Shown one piece after another: positions 18,414-26,982 of a DNA stretch of 64,000 nt (its first letter is position 1; the number at the start of each line of letters is the position of its first letter). The translations under genes were made by a program, and so were the position numbers. The stretch is taken from the NCBI RefSeq assembly GCF_004117855.1, contig NZ_QWBW01000014.1:1-64000 (forward strand), read 5' to 3'. This stretch comes from Modicisalibacter coralii. Its GTDB lineage: Bacteria > Pseudomonadota > Gammaproteobacteria > Pseudomonadales > Halomonadaceae. Below the pieces are notes generated by a model. The model worked only from the letters and a program-made list of their open reading frames with translations, had not been told where the DNA came from and ran no database searches.

Positions 18414-19154
18414 ATGGCCGACACTCCCGTACTGCGCGCCGACGCCATCCACAAGCGCTACGCCGACAACGAGGTCCTCAAGGGCATCTCCCTGACGCTG
18501 GCACGCGGCGAGACCAAGGTGCTGATCGGCCCTTCCGGGTCCGGCAAGAGTACCTTCCTGCGCTGTCTCAACCATCTGACCAAGCCCGACCGGGGCACCA
18601 TCGAACTCGACGGTGTCGAGATCAGCGACGCCAACATCGACCGGATGCGCGCCCGGATCGGTTTCGTGTTCCAGGACTTCAACCTGTTCTCGCATCTCAG
18701 CGTGCTCGACAACGTGAGCATCTGTCCGATCCGCGTCAAGCGCCAGGCCCGCGACGAGGCCATCCGCCGCGCCCGCGAGGAACTCGAGCGCGTGGGGCTC
18801 GGCGACAAGGCCGACGCCTACCCCGCCGAACTCTCCGGCGGTCAGCAGCAGCGGGTGTCGATCGCCCGGGCCCTGGCCATGGACCCCACGCTGATGCTCT
18901 TCGACGAGCCTACCTCGGCACTCGACCCCGAACTGACCGGCGAGGTCGTCAAGGTCATGCAGCGTCTCGCCGACGACGGCATGACCATGCTGGTGGTCTC
19001 CCACGAGATGGGCTTCGCCCGTCAGGCGGCGGACGAGATCGTGTTCATGGAAGGCGGTCACATCGTCGAGCAGGGTCCGCCGGAGACGCTCTTCTCGCAG
19101 CCGGCCCAGGACCGCACGCGGGCCTTTCTCAACGTCATCGCCGAGCACGGGTGA
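18414..19154 (+). CDS. Amino acid ABC transporter ATP-binding protein
   Basis: A 246-residue ATPase with Walker A GPSGSGKST, Q-loop GFVFQDFNLF, signature LSGGQQQRVSIARAL, Walker B LMLFDEPTSALD and switch histidine VVSHEMGFA, all intact and typical of the GlnQ/HisP class. The ATG at 18414 has AGGAA five bases upstream. An alternative ATG at 18399 overlaps the permease stop by one base and would add five residues. The stop overlaps the start of the next permease. Confidence 0.93.
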   Translation: MADTPVLRADAIHKRYADNEVLKGISLTLARGETKVLIGPSGSGKSTFLRCLNHLTKPDRGTIELDGVEISDANIDRMRARIGFVFQDFNLFSHLSVLDNVSICPIRVKRQARDEAIRRAREELERVGLGDKADAYPAELSGGQQQRVSIARALAMDPTLMLFDEPTSALDPELTGEVVKVMQRLADDGMTMLVVSHEMGFARQAADEIVFMEGGHIVEQGPPETLFSQPAQDRTRAFLNVIAEHG

Positions 19155-19828
19155 GCGCCATGATCGAGTTCCTGCAGTTCAGCGCCGAGCAGTTACCCGA
19201 ACTGCTCAAGGGCGTGCCGGTCACGCTGTCGCTGTGGATCATCGCCATCGTCCTGGGGTTCTTCCTGGGGCTCGCCCTGGCCTGGGCGCGGGTCTACGGC
19301 AACCGTTTCTGGTACGCCCTGAGCACCGCCTACATCGAGCTGTTTCGCGGCACGCCGATGCTGGTGCAGATGTTCTTCATCTATCTGGGCCTGCCGCAGC
19401 TCGGCATCGTCTTCGACGCCTTCACCTCGGCGGTGATCGCCATCACCCTCAACAGCGCCGCCTACCAGGCGGAATACTTCCGCGGCTCGGTGCTCTCGGT
19501 GCCCCAGGGCCAACTGGTCGCCGCGCGTGCCTGCGGCATGACCCAGTGGCAGGCGATCCGCTACGTCGTGCTGCCCCAGGCACTGCGCCGCGTGCTGCCG
19601 CAGTGGTCGAACGAGGCGATCATCGAGCTCAAGTTCACCTCGATCGCCTACACCATCGGCGTGGTGGAGATCACTGCACGGGCCTCTGACATCGGCTCGC
19701 GGACCCTGGAGTTCTTCCAGATCTTCCTGCTCGCCGGGGTGATCTATCTGGTGCTGACCTCGAGCGTCGCCAGCTTCCTCGGCTGGGTCGAACGGCGCTA
19801 CTACGTGCCGGGCGTGACACATGTCTAG
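19151..19828 (+). CDS. Amino acid ABC transporter permease, second subunit
   Basis: A 225-residue membrane protein of the HisQ/GlnP family. It carries the FRGTPMLVQMFFIYLGLPQ motif and the EAA loop VAARACGMTQWQAIRYVVLPQALRRVLPQW. It starts at GTG 19151, overlapping the ATPase stop, or at ATG 19160; the coupling favours the first. It is the last gene of the importer operon. Confidence 0.92.
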   Translation: MSAMIEFLQFSAEQLPELLKGVPVTLSLWIIAIVLGFFLGLALAWARVYGNRFWYALSTAYIELFRGTPMLVQMFFIYLGLPQLGIVFDAFTSAVIAITLNSAAYQAEYFRGSVLSVPQGQLVAARACGMTQWQAIRYVVLPQALRRVLPQWSNEAIIELKFTSIAYTIGVVEITARASDIGSRTLEFFQIFLLAGVIYLVLTSSVASFLGWVERRYYVPGVTHV

Positions 19829-19895
19829 CGCAGCGCCCCAAGTTCTACCATAACGTGCGCGGGAGGCGCCCCACGATAACGTCAGGTCGGGAAAG

Positions 19896-19924
19896 CGGCC
19901 TTCTTCACGAACGGGAGAAGGCCG
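19896..19924. terminator. Terminator after the importer operon
   Basis: CGGCCTTCT (19896-19904) pairs with AGAAGGCCG (19916-19924), followed by TTTC on the + strand. It lies between convergent genes and probably serves both. Confidence 0.75.
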
Positions 19925-19935
19925 TTTCAGTCGGT

Positions 19936-20808
19936 TCACACCAGCGGCAGGCACACGTCCGTCACCAGTTCGTGTTCCGGCGTATCCTGGAGCAGGTTGT
20001 GATAGTGGAAGAAGAGGGGGAAGTCCCGCAATTCCTCACCACTTTCCGGCAACCACTCCCGGTACAGATAATAGGCCGGTTCGGTCATCCGGTCGTGGGA
20101 ACCGAAATGGCGAACCACCGCGCAGCGCCCGGCCGGAATCACCTTGTTGATGATGCCGAATTCGTTCTCCGGCACAGGCTCACTGACCGAGCCACAGATG
20201 TCGAATCGGAACGCGTCCGGCGGCGTGGCATTGGGATCGTCCCAGGCCAGACCGATCGACTCGCTGGTTGCCACTGGCGACAGGCCGGTCTGCTGGCGCC
20301 ATTCGATGAATTTTGCAGCGGACTCGTTGACCAGGGCCGGTGACCCCCGGTGTTCTAGCACCGCTACGCGGGTTTCGGGAAATTCAATAATCGTGACGTC
20401 CATCGACTGTCTCCGTACTCTTTGGGGCAATTGAAACCGCTCGTTCCACGGCTGCCAGGCCGGGGCCTTGCGGAATTGGGAGGGCGTCTGGCCAAAGGTG
20501 GTCTTGAAGGCCCGGGAAAACGATTCCGGATTCTCGAACCCCGCTTCCAGCGCGATCTCGATGACCGACATCTCCCCCATAAACGCCAGGCGATAGGACG
20601 CCCGCCGCAGTCGCATCAGCTGGATGTAACGGGCGACACTCGTACCGGCGTACAGCGAGAACTGCCGGTGGAAATGGTATTTCGAGAAATGCGCGACCCG
20701 GCTCAGGCGTTCCAGGGACAAGTCCTCGGACAGGTGTTCATCGATGAAACGAAACACCGTGTTGAAACGCGCGGCGTAGGCCGATGCCTTTGATCCATTC
20801 ACTGCCAA
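19936..20808 (-). CDS. AraC family regulator with GyrI-like effector domain
   Basis: A 290-residue regulator. The double helix-turn-helix of AraC/XylS type is N-terminal (about residues 10-115: LSLERLSRVAHFSKYHFHRQFS and FENPESFSRAFKTTFGQTPSQFR). A GyrI-like small-molecule binding domain fills about 135-290. This order matches the Rob/SoxS-related regulators that sense toxic hydrophobic compounds. It is divergent from the ModE-like gene but a functional link is not evident. The ligand is unknown. Confidence 0.9.
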   Translation of the reverse strand: MAVNGSKASAYAARFNTVFRFIDEHLSEDLSLERLSRVAHFSKYHFHRQFSLYAGTSVARYIQLMRLRRASYRLAFMGEMSVIEIALEAGFENPESFSRAFKTTFGQTPSQFRKAPAWQPWNERFQLPQRVRRQSMDVTIIEFPETRVAVLEHRGSPALVNESAAKFIEWRQQTGLSPVATSESIGLAWDDPNATPPDAFRFDICGSVSEPVPENEFGIINKVIPAGRCAVVRHFGSHDRMTEPAYYLYREWLPESGEELRDFPLFFHYHNLLQDTPEHELVTDVCLPLV

Positions 20809-20976
20809 ATCTCCTCAATCGGGCGCCACTATGCCCGAGCAGTGCCGGCCGATCCTGACTCAGATTGCTCAATCGCGAAGCCGGCCCGGGGTGCATGGCG
20901 ACAATGCGCGACGTGGCGGCTGCACGGCCGCCCGACCCGTGATAGAACGGGGCGTTTCCCGACCCGGAAGAGGCCC

Positions 20977-21342
20977 ATGACCCGCACCCGCCACAGCACA
21001 CCCACCTTTCAGTTGCGCCTGGTCGCCGACAAGGACGTGGTCATCGGCCCCGGCAAGGCCGACCTGCTGGAAGCGATCGACCGCAGCGGCTCGATCGCCT
21101 CGGCGAGCCGCGAGCTGGGCATGAGCTACAAGAAGGCCTGGCAGCTCATCGAGACCATGAACCGGCATTTCGTCACGCCGCTGATCGACACCCGCATGGG
21201 CGGCAGCCAGCGCGGCGGTGCCACGCTCACCCCGCTCGGCCGCGAGGTGATCGATCACTATCGCGCCCTGGAACGGCGCCTCGCCCCGGACGACTGCCCC
21301 GAGGCCCGCGCCCTGCTCGAATGCCTGGCGCCGTCCGAATAG
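20977..21342 (+). CDS. ModE-type molybdate-responsive HTH protein, short form
   Basis: A 121-residue winged helix-turn-helix protein resembling the N-terminal domain of ModE (DLLEAIDRSGSIASASRELGMSYKKAWQLIETMN, in order along residues 28-64). The C-terminal Mop/TOBE molybdate-binding domains of full ModE are absent, so it either senses molybdate through another protein, for example ModC with its own TOBE domain, or binds DNA constitutively. It lies directly upstream of modABC on the same strand, and a ModE-type palindrome sits over the modA promoter. The start at 20977 (MTRTRHS) is chosen over the longer open frame because a GGAAGAGG ribosome site precedes it. Confidence 0.85.
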   Translation: MTRTRHSTPTFQLRLVADKDVVIGPGKADLLEAIDRSGSIASASRELGMSYKKAWQLIETMNRHFVTPLIDTRMGGSQRGGATLTPLGREVIDHYRALERRLAPDDCPEARALLECLAPSE

Positions 21343-21357
21343 AACGCTGCCGACGCC

Positions 21358-21416
21358 TTGTCAGAGCACGAACACCCTGGCTATAGTGTTGCCGCTATAT
21401 CCATTCATACATAGCG
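21358..21416 (+). promoter_or_regulatory. modABC promoter with overlapping ModE box
   Basis: -35 TTGTCA (21358-21363), an 18-base spacer and -10 TATAGT (21382-21387) put the transcription start near 21394. The inverted repeat CGCTATAT-N8-ACATAGCG (21393-21416) covers that start and resembles the E. coli ModE site (CGTTATAT-type half sites). Binding there would block transcription when molybdate is plentiful. Confidence 0.8.
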
Positions 21417-21425
21417 GATAACCCC

Positions 21426-22235
21426 ATGCCTCGATCCGAGCACCCCACGCGCCGCCGGACCCTGCGCCTCTGCCAGCTGGCGGCGCTGACCCTGCTTGCC
21501 GGTGCATCGCTGGCCCGGGCCACGCCCACCGTCACTGTCTACGCCGCCGCCTCGCTGACCGACGCCCTGAATGCGGTGATCGCCGACTACGAAGCCGATC
21601 ACGACGCCGACATCGTGGCGGTCTATGCCGCCTCCTCCACCGCTGCCCGCCAGATCGCCAACGGCGCACCGGCCGACCTCTACGTCTCGGCCAACGAGCG
21701 CTGGATGGACTGGCTGGCCGAGCAGGATGTGACGCTGACCCAGCGCGCGGATCTGCTGAGCAACCGCCTGGTGCTGATCGGCGCGCCGCAGGAGGACGCC
21801 GAACCCTTCACGCCGGGTGCCGGTCAACCGGTCGCCTCGCGGCTCGACGACGGCCGGCGGCTGGCGGTGGGCGATCCCGATCACGTCCCCGCCGGCATCT
21901 ACGCCAGGCAGGCGCTCGAATCGCTCGGCGAATGGCGGACCCTGGAACCCCGGCTCGCCCGTGGCGACAACGTGCGCGCCGCGCTGGCGCTGGTCGAACG
22001 CGGCGAGGCGCCCCTGGGCATCGTCTACCGGAGCGACGCCCAGGCCAGCGACAAGGTCCACCAGTTGGGCGTGTTCCCCGCCGACAGCCACCAGCCCATC
22101 ACCTATCCGCTGGCGCTGATCGACCCGCCCGCCAGTGACGCTGCCCGGGCCTTCCGCGACTGGCTGACCGGCGACGAGGCGATGACCCTCTTCACGAAGT
22201 TCGGCTTCTCGCCGGCCCCCACCACTCGCCCCTGA
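21426..22235 (+). CDS. modA: Molybdate ABC transporter binding protein ModA
   Basis: A 269-residue periplasmic protein with a signal peptide (about residues 1-33, ...ASLARA|TPTV). ModA landmarks are present: VYAAASLTDALNAVI, AASSTAARQIANGAPADLYVSAN and the ligand-binding GDPDHVPAGIYARQAL. It binds molybdate or tungstate for delivery to ModBC. It is the first gene of modABC, ten bases after the ModE box. Confidence 0.95.
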   Translation: MPRSEHPTRRRTLRLCQLAALTLLAGASLARATPTVTVYAAASLTDALNAVIADYEADHDADIVAVYAASSTAARQIANGAPADLYVSANERWMDWLAEQDVTLTQRADLLSNRLVLIGAPQEDAEPFTPGAGQPVASRLDDGRRLAVGDPDHVPAGIYARQALESLGEWRTLEPRLARGDNVRAALALVERGEAPLGIVYRSDAQASDKVHQLGVFPADSHQPITYPLALIDPPASDAARAFRDWLTGDEAMTLFTKFGFSPAPTTRP

Positions 22236-22247
22236 GCGCGGTCGCTG

Positions 22248-22943
22248 ATGCTCTCCGATGCCGAATGGCAGGCCATCCTGATCAGTCTCAAGGTCGCCGG
22301 CAGCGCGGTCGGCTGGATCCTGGTACCCGGCGTGGCCGTGGCCTGGCTGATGGCGCGCCATGACTTTCGCGGCAAGGCGCTGCTCGATGGACTGCTGCAC
22401 CTGCCGCTGGTGCTGCCGCCGGTGGTGGTCGGCTACCTGTTGCTGCTGTCGCTGGGCCGCCGGGGCTGGCTGGGGCAGTGGCTGGACGGCACCTTCGGCA
22501 TCACGCTGCCGTTCACCTGGCAGGGGGCGGCGGTGGCCGGCGGGGTGATGGCCTTCCCGCTGCTGGTGCGTGCCGTGCGGCTGTCGCTCGAGGCGGTGGA
22601 CGTCAAGCTGGAAGCCGCCGCCAGCACCCTGGGCGCCAATCGCTGGCGGGTGTTCTTCACCATCACCCTGCCGCTGGCCTTCCCGGGACTGATCACCGGC
22701 GCGGTGCTGGCCTTCGCCCGGGCGCTCTCGGAGTTCGGCGCGACCATCACCTTCGCCTCCAACATCCCCGGCGAGACGCGCACCCTGCCCCTGGCGCTCT
22801 ACACCCTGATCCAGACACCGGGACAGGAAGCCGCCGCCGCCCGACTGTGCGCCCTGTCGATCGCCATCGCCATGGCCTCGCTGCTGGCCTCGGAATGGCT
22901 GGCCCGCCAGGCACGGCGCCGCCTCAAGGAACGGGACGGATGA
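22248..22943 (+). CDS. modB: Molybdate ABC transporter permease ModB
   Basis: A 231-residue inner-membrane subunit with about five helices. The permease loop KLEAAASTLGANRWRVFFTITLPLAFPGLITG is clear. It starts 12 bases after modA and ends overlapping the modC start (ATGA), so the genes are co-translated. Confidence 0.94.
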   Translation: MLSDAEWQAILISLKVAGSAVGWILVPGVAVAWLMARHDFRGKALLDGLLHLPLVLPPVVVGYLLLLSLGRRGWLGQWLDGTFGITLPFTWQGAAVAGGVMAFPLLVRAVRLSLEAVDVKLEAAASTLGANRWRVFFTITLPLAFPGLITGAVLAFARALSEFGATITFASNIPGETRTLPLALYTLIQTPGQEAAAARLCALSIAIAMASLLASEWLARQARRRLKERDG

Positions 22944-24034
22944 CCGACGAGCCGGCAAACGCGCTACATATCGACGTCCGCAAGCGCCAGGGCGACTTCG
23001 ATCTCGCCGCGACCCTGAGCGTCCCCGCCCGGGGCGTCACCGCCTTGTTCGGCGCCTCCGGCAGCGGCAAGACCAGCCTGCTGCGACTGATCGCCGGCCT
23101 CGATCTCCCCGACGAAGGCGCCATCACGCTCGGCGACGAGACGCTCACCGACACCGCGCGTGGCGTGACGGTACCGCCGCACCGCCGCCGTCTGGGGGTG
23201 GTCTTCCAGGAGGCCCGGCTGTTTCCCCACTACCGGGTACGCGGCAACCTCGCCTACGGCATGCGCCCGGCGGCGCGCGGGCGCTTCGATAGCCTCGTCG
23301 AGATGCTGGGCATCGGCCATCTGCTGGAGCGCTTTCCGGCCACGCTCTCCGGCGGCGAGGCGCGCCGCGTGGCGATCGGCCGGGCGTTGCTCAGCGAGCC
23401 GCGGGTGCTGCTGATGGACGAGCCGCTCACCGGGCTCGACGGGGCGCGCAAGCAGGAGCTGCTGAATTACATCGCCCGGCTCGCCCGTGACATCGATATC
23501 CCGATCGTCTACGTCAGCCACGATCCCGACGAACTGACCGCCATCGCCGATCATCTGGTGCTGCTCGACGCCGGGCGAGTGATCGCCCACGGTGCCCTGG
23601 ACAGCATGCTCGCGCGCTTCGAACTCACTGCGCACCTGGGCGGTTTCGACGCCGTCTCGCTGCTCGGCGCCACACTCGAATGTCACGAGCCGCAATACGC
23701 CCTGAGTCACCTTCGCCTCGATGACGGCCAGCGGCTCACGGTACCGGCGCTCGATGCCGCGCCCGGCGAACGTCGCCGCCTGCGCGTGCCGGTGCGCGAT
23801 GTCGCCCTGGCCCTCGCCACCCCCCAGGGGACCAGTTATCGCAACCACCTCACGGCGACGATCGAAGGTGTCGCCGACCCGGTCCCCGGCGCGGCGAGCG
23901 TCGAATTGCGCCTGCGTGTCGGTAGCCAGTTCCTGCGTGCGCGGCTGACCCGCAAGTCGTTCGACGAACTGGGACTGCGGGAAGGCATGACGGTGGTGGC
24001 ATTGATCCGCAGCGTGGCATTCGCCGCGTCCTGA
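22940..24034 (+). CDS. modC: Molybdate ABC transporter ATPase ModC
   Basis: A 364-residue ATPase with Walker A FGASGSGKTS, signature LSGGEARRVAIGRALL, Walker B VLLMDEPLTGLD and switch histidine YVSHDPDE. A C-terminal TOBE/Mop domain (about 290-360) binds oxyanion in the family and may be the molybdate sensor that the short ModE lacks. The ATG at 22940 overlaps the modB stop by four bases. Confidence 0.95.
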   Translation: MTDEPANALHIDVRKRQGDFDLAATLSVPARGVTALFGASGSGKTSLLRLIAGLDLPDEGAITLGDETLTDTARGVTVPPHRRRLGVVFQEARLFPHYRVRGNLAYGMRPAARGRFDSLVEMLGIGHLLERFPATLSGGEARRVAIGRALLSEPRVLLMDEPLTGLDGARKQELLNYIARLARDIDIPIVYVSHDPDELTAIADHLVLLDAGRVIAHGALDSMLARFELTAHLGGFDAVSLLGATLECHEPQYALSHLRLDDGQRLTVPALDAAPGERRRLRVPVRDVALALATPQGTSYRNHLTATIEGVADPVPGAASVELRLRVGSQFLRARLTRKSFDELGLREGMTVVALIRSVAFAAS

Positions 24035-24104
24035 CCGGCCCCGGCTGGACAAGGCGAGCGAGGCAGGCATCATTGATCGCAACACTTCCAAGCGTGACGA
24101 CGTC

Positions 24105-24656
24105 ATGAGCCAAACCCACTCGTCCCCCAGCTCCCTCACCGTGCGCGATGCCCGCGATACCGACCTGCCCGCCATCCGCGATCTGTATGCCGCTCACGTC
24201 GAGCACGGCACGGCGTCCTTCGAACTCGAGGCGCCGACGCTCGACGAGATGCGCGCCCGTCATGCCTCGATCGCCACCGCCGGCCTGCCCTATCTGGTCG
24301 CCGTGGACGCGTCCGATAACATCCTCGGCTTCTGCTACGCGGGCCCCTACCATGCCCGGCCGGCCTATCGTCACACCCTGGAGACCTCGATCTACGTCGC
24401 CGAAGGGCGCGGCGGTCAGGGCATCGGCAAGGCACTGTTCGAGGTCCTGATCGATCGCTGCGAACGCGGCCCCTGGCGGCAGATGCTGGCGATCATCGGC
24501 GACAGCGACAACGCCGGCTCGATCGCCCTGCACCGGCGTTTCGGCTTCGCGCACGTCGGCACCTTTCACGCCGTGGGCTTCAAGTTCGGCCGCTGGCTCG
24601 ACACCGTGCTGATGCAGCGTACGCTGGGCGACGCCGCCTCGCCACGCGATCCCTGA
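24105..24656 (+). CDS. GNAT N-acetyltransferase, PAT/MnaT type
   Basis: A 183-residue acetyltransferase resembling phosphinothricin or L-methionine sulfoximine/sulfone acetyltransferases: VRDARDTDLPAIRDLYAAHVEHGTASFE at the N-terminus, the acetyl-CoA loop EGRGGQGIGKALFE, and AIIGDSDNAGSIALHRRFGF near the C-terminus. It would detoxify amino acid analogues in the cytoplasm. It follows modC by 70 bases on the same strand and might be read through from mod. Confidence 0.87.
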   Translation: MSQTHSSPSSLTVRDARDTDLPAIRDLYAAHVEHGTASFELEAPTLDEMRARHASIATAGLPYLVAVDASDNILGFCYAGPYHARPAYRHTLETSIYVAEGRGGQGIGKALFEVLIDRCERGPWRQMLAIIGDSDNAGSIALHRRFGFAHVGTFHAVGFKFGRWLDTVLMQRTLGDAASPRDP

Positions 24657-24665
24657 GACCACCTG

Positions 24666-25562
24666 CTAACGCAGGCCCTGAAAGGCCTCGATCACATGCC
24701 CGGCCAGTACCTCGCTCGCCGAGCCGGCCTCGGCGGCGCGAATCAACTGCACCCGATACTCGCCGAGCGGTGGGAGGCCGGCCTCGCTACCCAGGCGTCG
24801 CAACGGCGGGCGCACCATGCTCTGGGGTAATGGCGCCACCGCCAGATCGGCGAGCAGCGCCGCCTCCTGACCGGCGCAATTCTCGCTGGTATAGGCGATG
24901 CGATACGCCAGGCCACTGCGATCCAGCGCCGACAGCGCCATCGCCCGCCAGGCGCAGCCCTGATTGGCCAGCGCCAGCGGCAACGGCGTGCGCTCCAGGG
25001 CCACACCACCGTCGAGACACGCCCACGCCAGCGGCTCGCTGTACACCACCTCGCCACGCCCACCCGGCATTTCTTGAGTGCCGGCGGTGACCAGTGCCAG
25101 ATCGAGCTCGCCACGGTCCAGCCGCTCGAGCAGCTCCACGCTACGGCCCACCACGACGTCCACCTGAACCGCGGGGTGCGAGCGAGCGAACTGCGCCAGC
25201 ACCCGCGGCAGGATGCGCGAGCCGACGTCGTCCGGGCTGCCGAAACGCACCGCGCCCTCCAGGGGCGGGGCGAGAAAGTGCGTGACCGCCTCCTCGTTGA
25301 GCTTGAGCAGCCGACGACCATAGCTGAGCAATACCTCGCCCTCCGGCGTCAGGCGGACCTGACGCGCCTCGCGCACGAACAGCGTACGCTCGAGGGTCTC
25401 TTCCAGGCGCTTGATCTGCATGCTCAACGCCGAGGGAGTACGAAACACCTGCTTGGCCGCACGAGTGAAGCTGCCGCTCTCGGCAATGGCGACGAAGGTC
25501 CGCAGCACGTCGGTATCGAGCAACGGCAGGGTCGGAGGGAGGGTGGCCGTGGAGTGGGGCAT
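24666..25562 (-). CDS. LysR family transcriptional regulator
   Basis: A 298-residue regulator. The helix-turn-helix is at about residues 15-75 (DTDVLRTFVAIAESGSFTRAAKQ...SALSMQIKRLEE) and the effector domain from about 95. The LrhA/HexA/PecT-like N-terminus suggests a role in motility or surface traits rather than biosynthesis. It is divergent from a DUF1127 gene, a frequent pairing and possible target. ATG 25562 (MPHSTATL) is preferred; a GTG at 25595 would add 11 residues. Confidence 0.87.
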   Translation of the reverse strand: MPHSTATLPPTLPLLDTDVLRTFVAIAESGSFTRAAKQVFRTPSALSMQIKRLEETLERTLFVREARQVRLTPEGEVLLSYGRRLLKLNEEAVTHFLAPPLEGAVRFGSPDDVGSRILPRVLAQFARSHPAVQVDVVVGRSVELLERLDRGELDLALVTAGTQEMPGGRGEVVYSEPLAWACLDGGVALERTPLPLALANQGCAWRAMALSALDRSGLAYRIAYTSENCAGQEAALLADLAVAPLPQSMVRPPLRRLGSEAGLPPLGEYRVQLIRAAEAGSASEVLAGHVIEAFQGLR

Positions 25563-25721
25563 GACATCACCAATGGCTTCAATTTTTCTTAACACTCAAT
25601 GTAGACCTTTTCGTTGTACTGAACAAAGAGCGTCAGCCAAGCTGAATCCCGAGGTCGCGACCCTCGCCATTCATCCACGATTTACCGACCGCGCGTGCGG
25701 CCGGTCATCAGGAGATGTGTC

Positions 25722-26087
25722 ATGTCCGATCTCGACCCGATTCGCCGCGAACGCTGCCAGGATCGCCAAACTCGCCTCCCGTCGCGACCGCCGATGCCCG
25801 ATTTCTACATGCCGGCGATGCCGCCCCTGGGATTGATCCAGGCCGTGGAGACACGACTCCGCGATTGGCGACGCCGCCGCCAGTTTCGGCGTCGCTTCCT
25901 GCCCCTGCTCGACCATGACGATCCTATTCTCGCCGACATGGGGCACTGCCGCGCCGAGATCGAATGGGCGGCGAGTCTGCCGTGGCGCGAGGATGCCACC
26001 CGCGCCCTGCTCGAGCGTCGCGAACGCCGTCTCGCCGCGACCCGGAGAGCGCCCTACCGCGAGCGAGCCACGGCTCCGCCGGCCTGA
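25722..26087 (+). CDS. DUF1127 domain protein
   Basis: A 121-residue basic protein whose middle (FRRRFLPLLDHDDPILADMGHCRAEIEW) is the DUF1127/YjiS motif. Alphaproteobacterial DUF1127 proteins bind small RNAs or control phosphate and carbon traits; the gammaproteobacterial members are uncharacterised. The start at 25722 has an ideal AGGAGA. It is divergent from the LysR gene and is followed on the opposite strand by the GntR gene nine bases away. Confidence 0.75.
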   Translation: MSDLDPIRRERCQDRQTRLPSRPPMPDFYMPAMPPLGLIQAVETRLRDWRRRRQFRRRFLPLLDHDDPILADMGHCRAEIEWAASLPWREDATRALLERRERRLAATRRAPYRERATAPPA

Positions 26088-26095
26088 ACGGAGGA

Positions 26096-26746
26096 TCAGC
26101 CGAGCAGCATCATGCCCTGCTCGATGTCCGCGGCGATCGCCCGGCAGAAGCCGTCGCGATCGCCGCGTCGCAGTGCCTCGGTCACTTCCCGATGGTAATC
26201 GTCGGCGATGCTCGCGCCCCAGCGCGAGCAGATGTAGCGCATGCTGGGGCCGTACTGCAGCCACAGCACCTCGACCAGCGGCAACAGCACGCAGGAGCCG
26301 CTGAGCCGGTAGATGTGGAAGTGGAACTGATAGTTGCCGCGCATGTAACTGACGATGTCGGCCTCATCGATGGCGGTGTTGATCCGGGCGTCGATGGCCT
26401 CGAGCTCGAGAATGTCGGCCTCGCCGATGTGGGCGAAGGCCTGGCGCGAGACCTCGGTCTCGAGGTTCTGGCGCGCGAACAGGACCTCCGCGAAGCGCTG
26501 GCGGCTCAACTCGGGCACGCGAATCTTGCGACTGTCGGAGAACACCAGCGCCCCTTCGGTGACCAGCCAGCGGATCGCTTCGCGCGCCGGCATCGCGCTG
26601 GTGCCGTATTCGGCGGCAATGCGGCGAATCGAGATCACTTCGCCGGGTGAGAAGTCCCCTTCGCACAGGCGCACGCGCAGCGCCCGGTGCAAGCGGGTGG
26701 AGGCGGTATCTGGCGAAAAGCTGTCGCGACTCGGTGTCAGTTCCAT
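26096..26746 (-). CDS. GntR family regulator (FCD subfamily)
   Basis: A 216-residue regulator with a winged helix at about residues 20-80 (LRVRLCEGDFSPGEVISIRRIAAEYGTSAMPAREAIRWL). An all-helical FCD domain follows, with the metal/ligand residues seen as NYQFHFHIYR and YHREVTEALRRGD. It is divergent from the oxidase/transporter operon, and two identical 10-bp palindromes lie between them, so it is the likely regulator. The start at 26746 (MELTPSRD) is chosen because upstream codons are non-conserved and would run through the operators. Confidence 0.87.
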   Translation of the reverse strand: MELTPSRDSFSPDTASTRLHRALRVRLCEGDFSPGEVISIRRIAAEYGTSAMPAREAIRWLVTEGALVFSDSRKIRVPELSRQRFAEVLFARQNLETEVSRQAFAHIGEADILELEAIDARINTAIDEADIVSYMRGNYQFHFHIYRLSGSCVLLPLVEVLWLQYGPSMRYICSRWGASIADDYHREVTEALRRGDRDGFCRAIAADIEQGMMLLG

Positions 26747-26884
26747 GCAGGTGTCATTGTCGGTGGCATGAATGAACGCGGTACGGGCGTGGTACGCGGC
26801 ATCGGGGTTCACTGTAACGCAATTCACCGCGCTCGCCTCGTCGCTGGCAACACCGAGATTGAAAGCCTCTCGGGCCGCTGCTAG

Positions 26885-26908
26885 TGTGATCACACACATG
26901 TGATCACA
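26885..26908. promoter_or_regulatory. Tandem palindromic operators for the GntR regulator
   Basis: Two identical perfect palindromes TGTGATCACA (26885-26894 and 26899-26908) separated by CACA; the first extends to a 12-bp palindrome. FadR-subfamily GntR proteins bind short palindromes with GT...AC cores of this kind. The sites end 20 bases before a small ORF that leads into the oxidase gene. The N0 spacing excludes a standard CRP site. Confidence 0.7.
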
Positions 26909-26928
26909 CAACGATCGGAGGTGCCGCC

Positions 26929-26982
26929 ATGTTGCCGAAAGCTGCCTTGCTGTTCCGCCAGAGGCCCGAGGTCGCGTCATGA
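26929..26982 (+). CDS. Seventeen-codon leader ORF coupled to the oxidase gene
   Basis: An ATG at 26929 preceded by CGGAGGTG (a near-perfect ribosome site at 26915-26922) opens a 17-residue frame, MLPKAALLFRQRPEVAS. Its stop codon TGA (26980-26982) overlaps the oxidase ATG at 26979. Translation of the oxidase is therefore probably coupled to this leader. Too short for homology; it could equally be an annotation artefact of an unusual ribosome landing site. Confidence 0.45.
   Translation: MLPKAALLFRQRPEVAS

Noticed and set aside
26885-26908. CRP-like site (TGTGA...TCACA)
   Set aside because: Within each palindrome the half-sites have no spacer instead of six bases, and across the pair the spacing is also wrong; the neighbouring GntR gene gives a better explanation.
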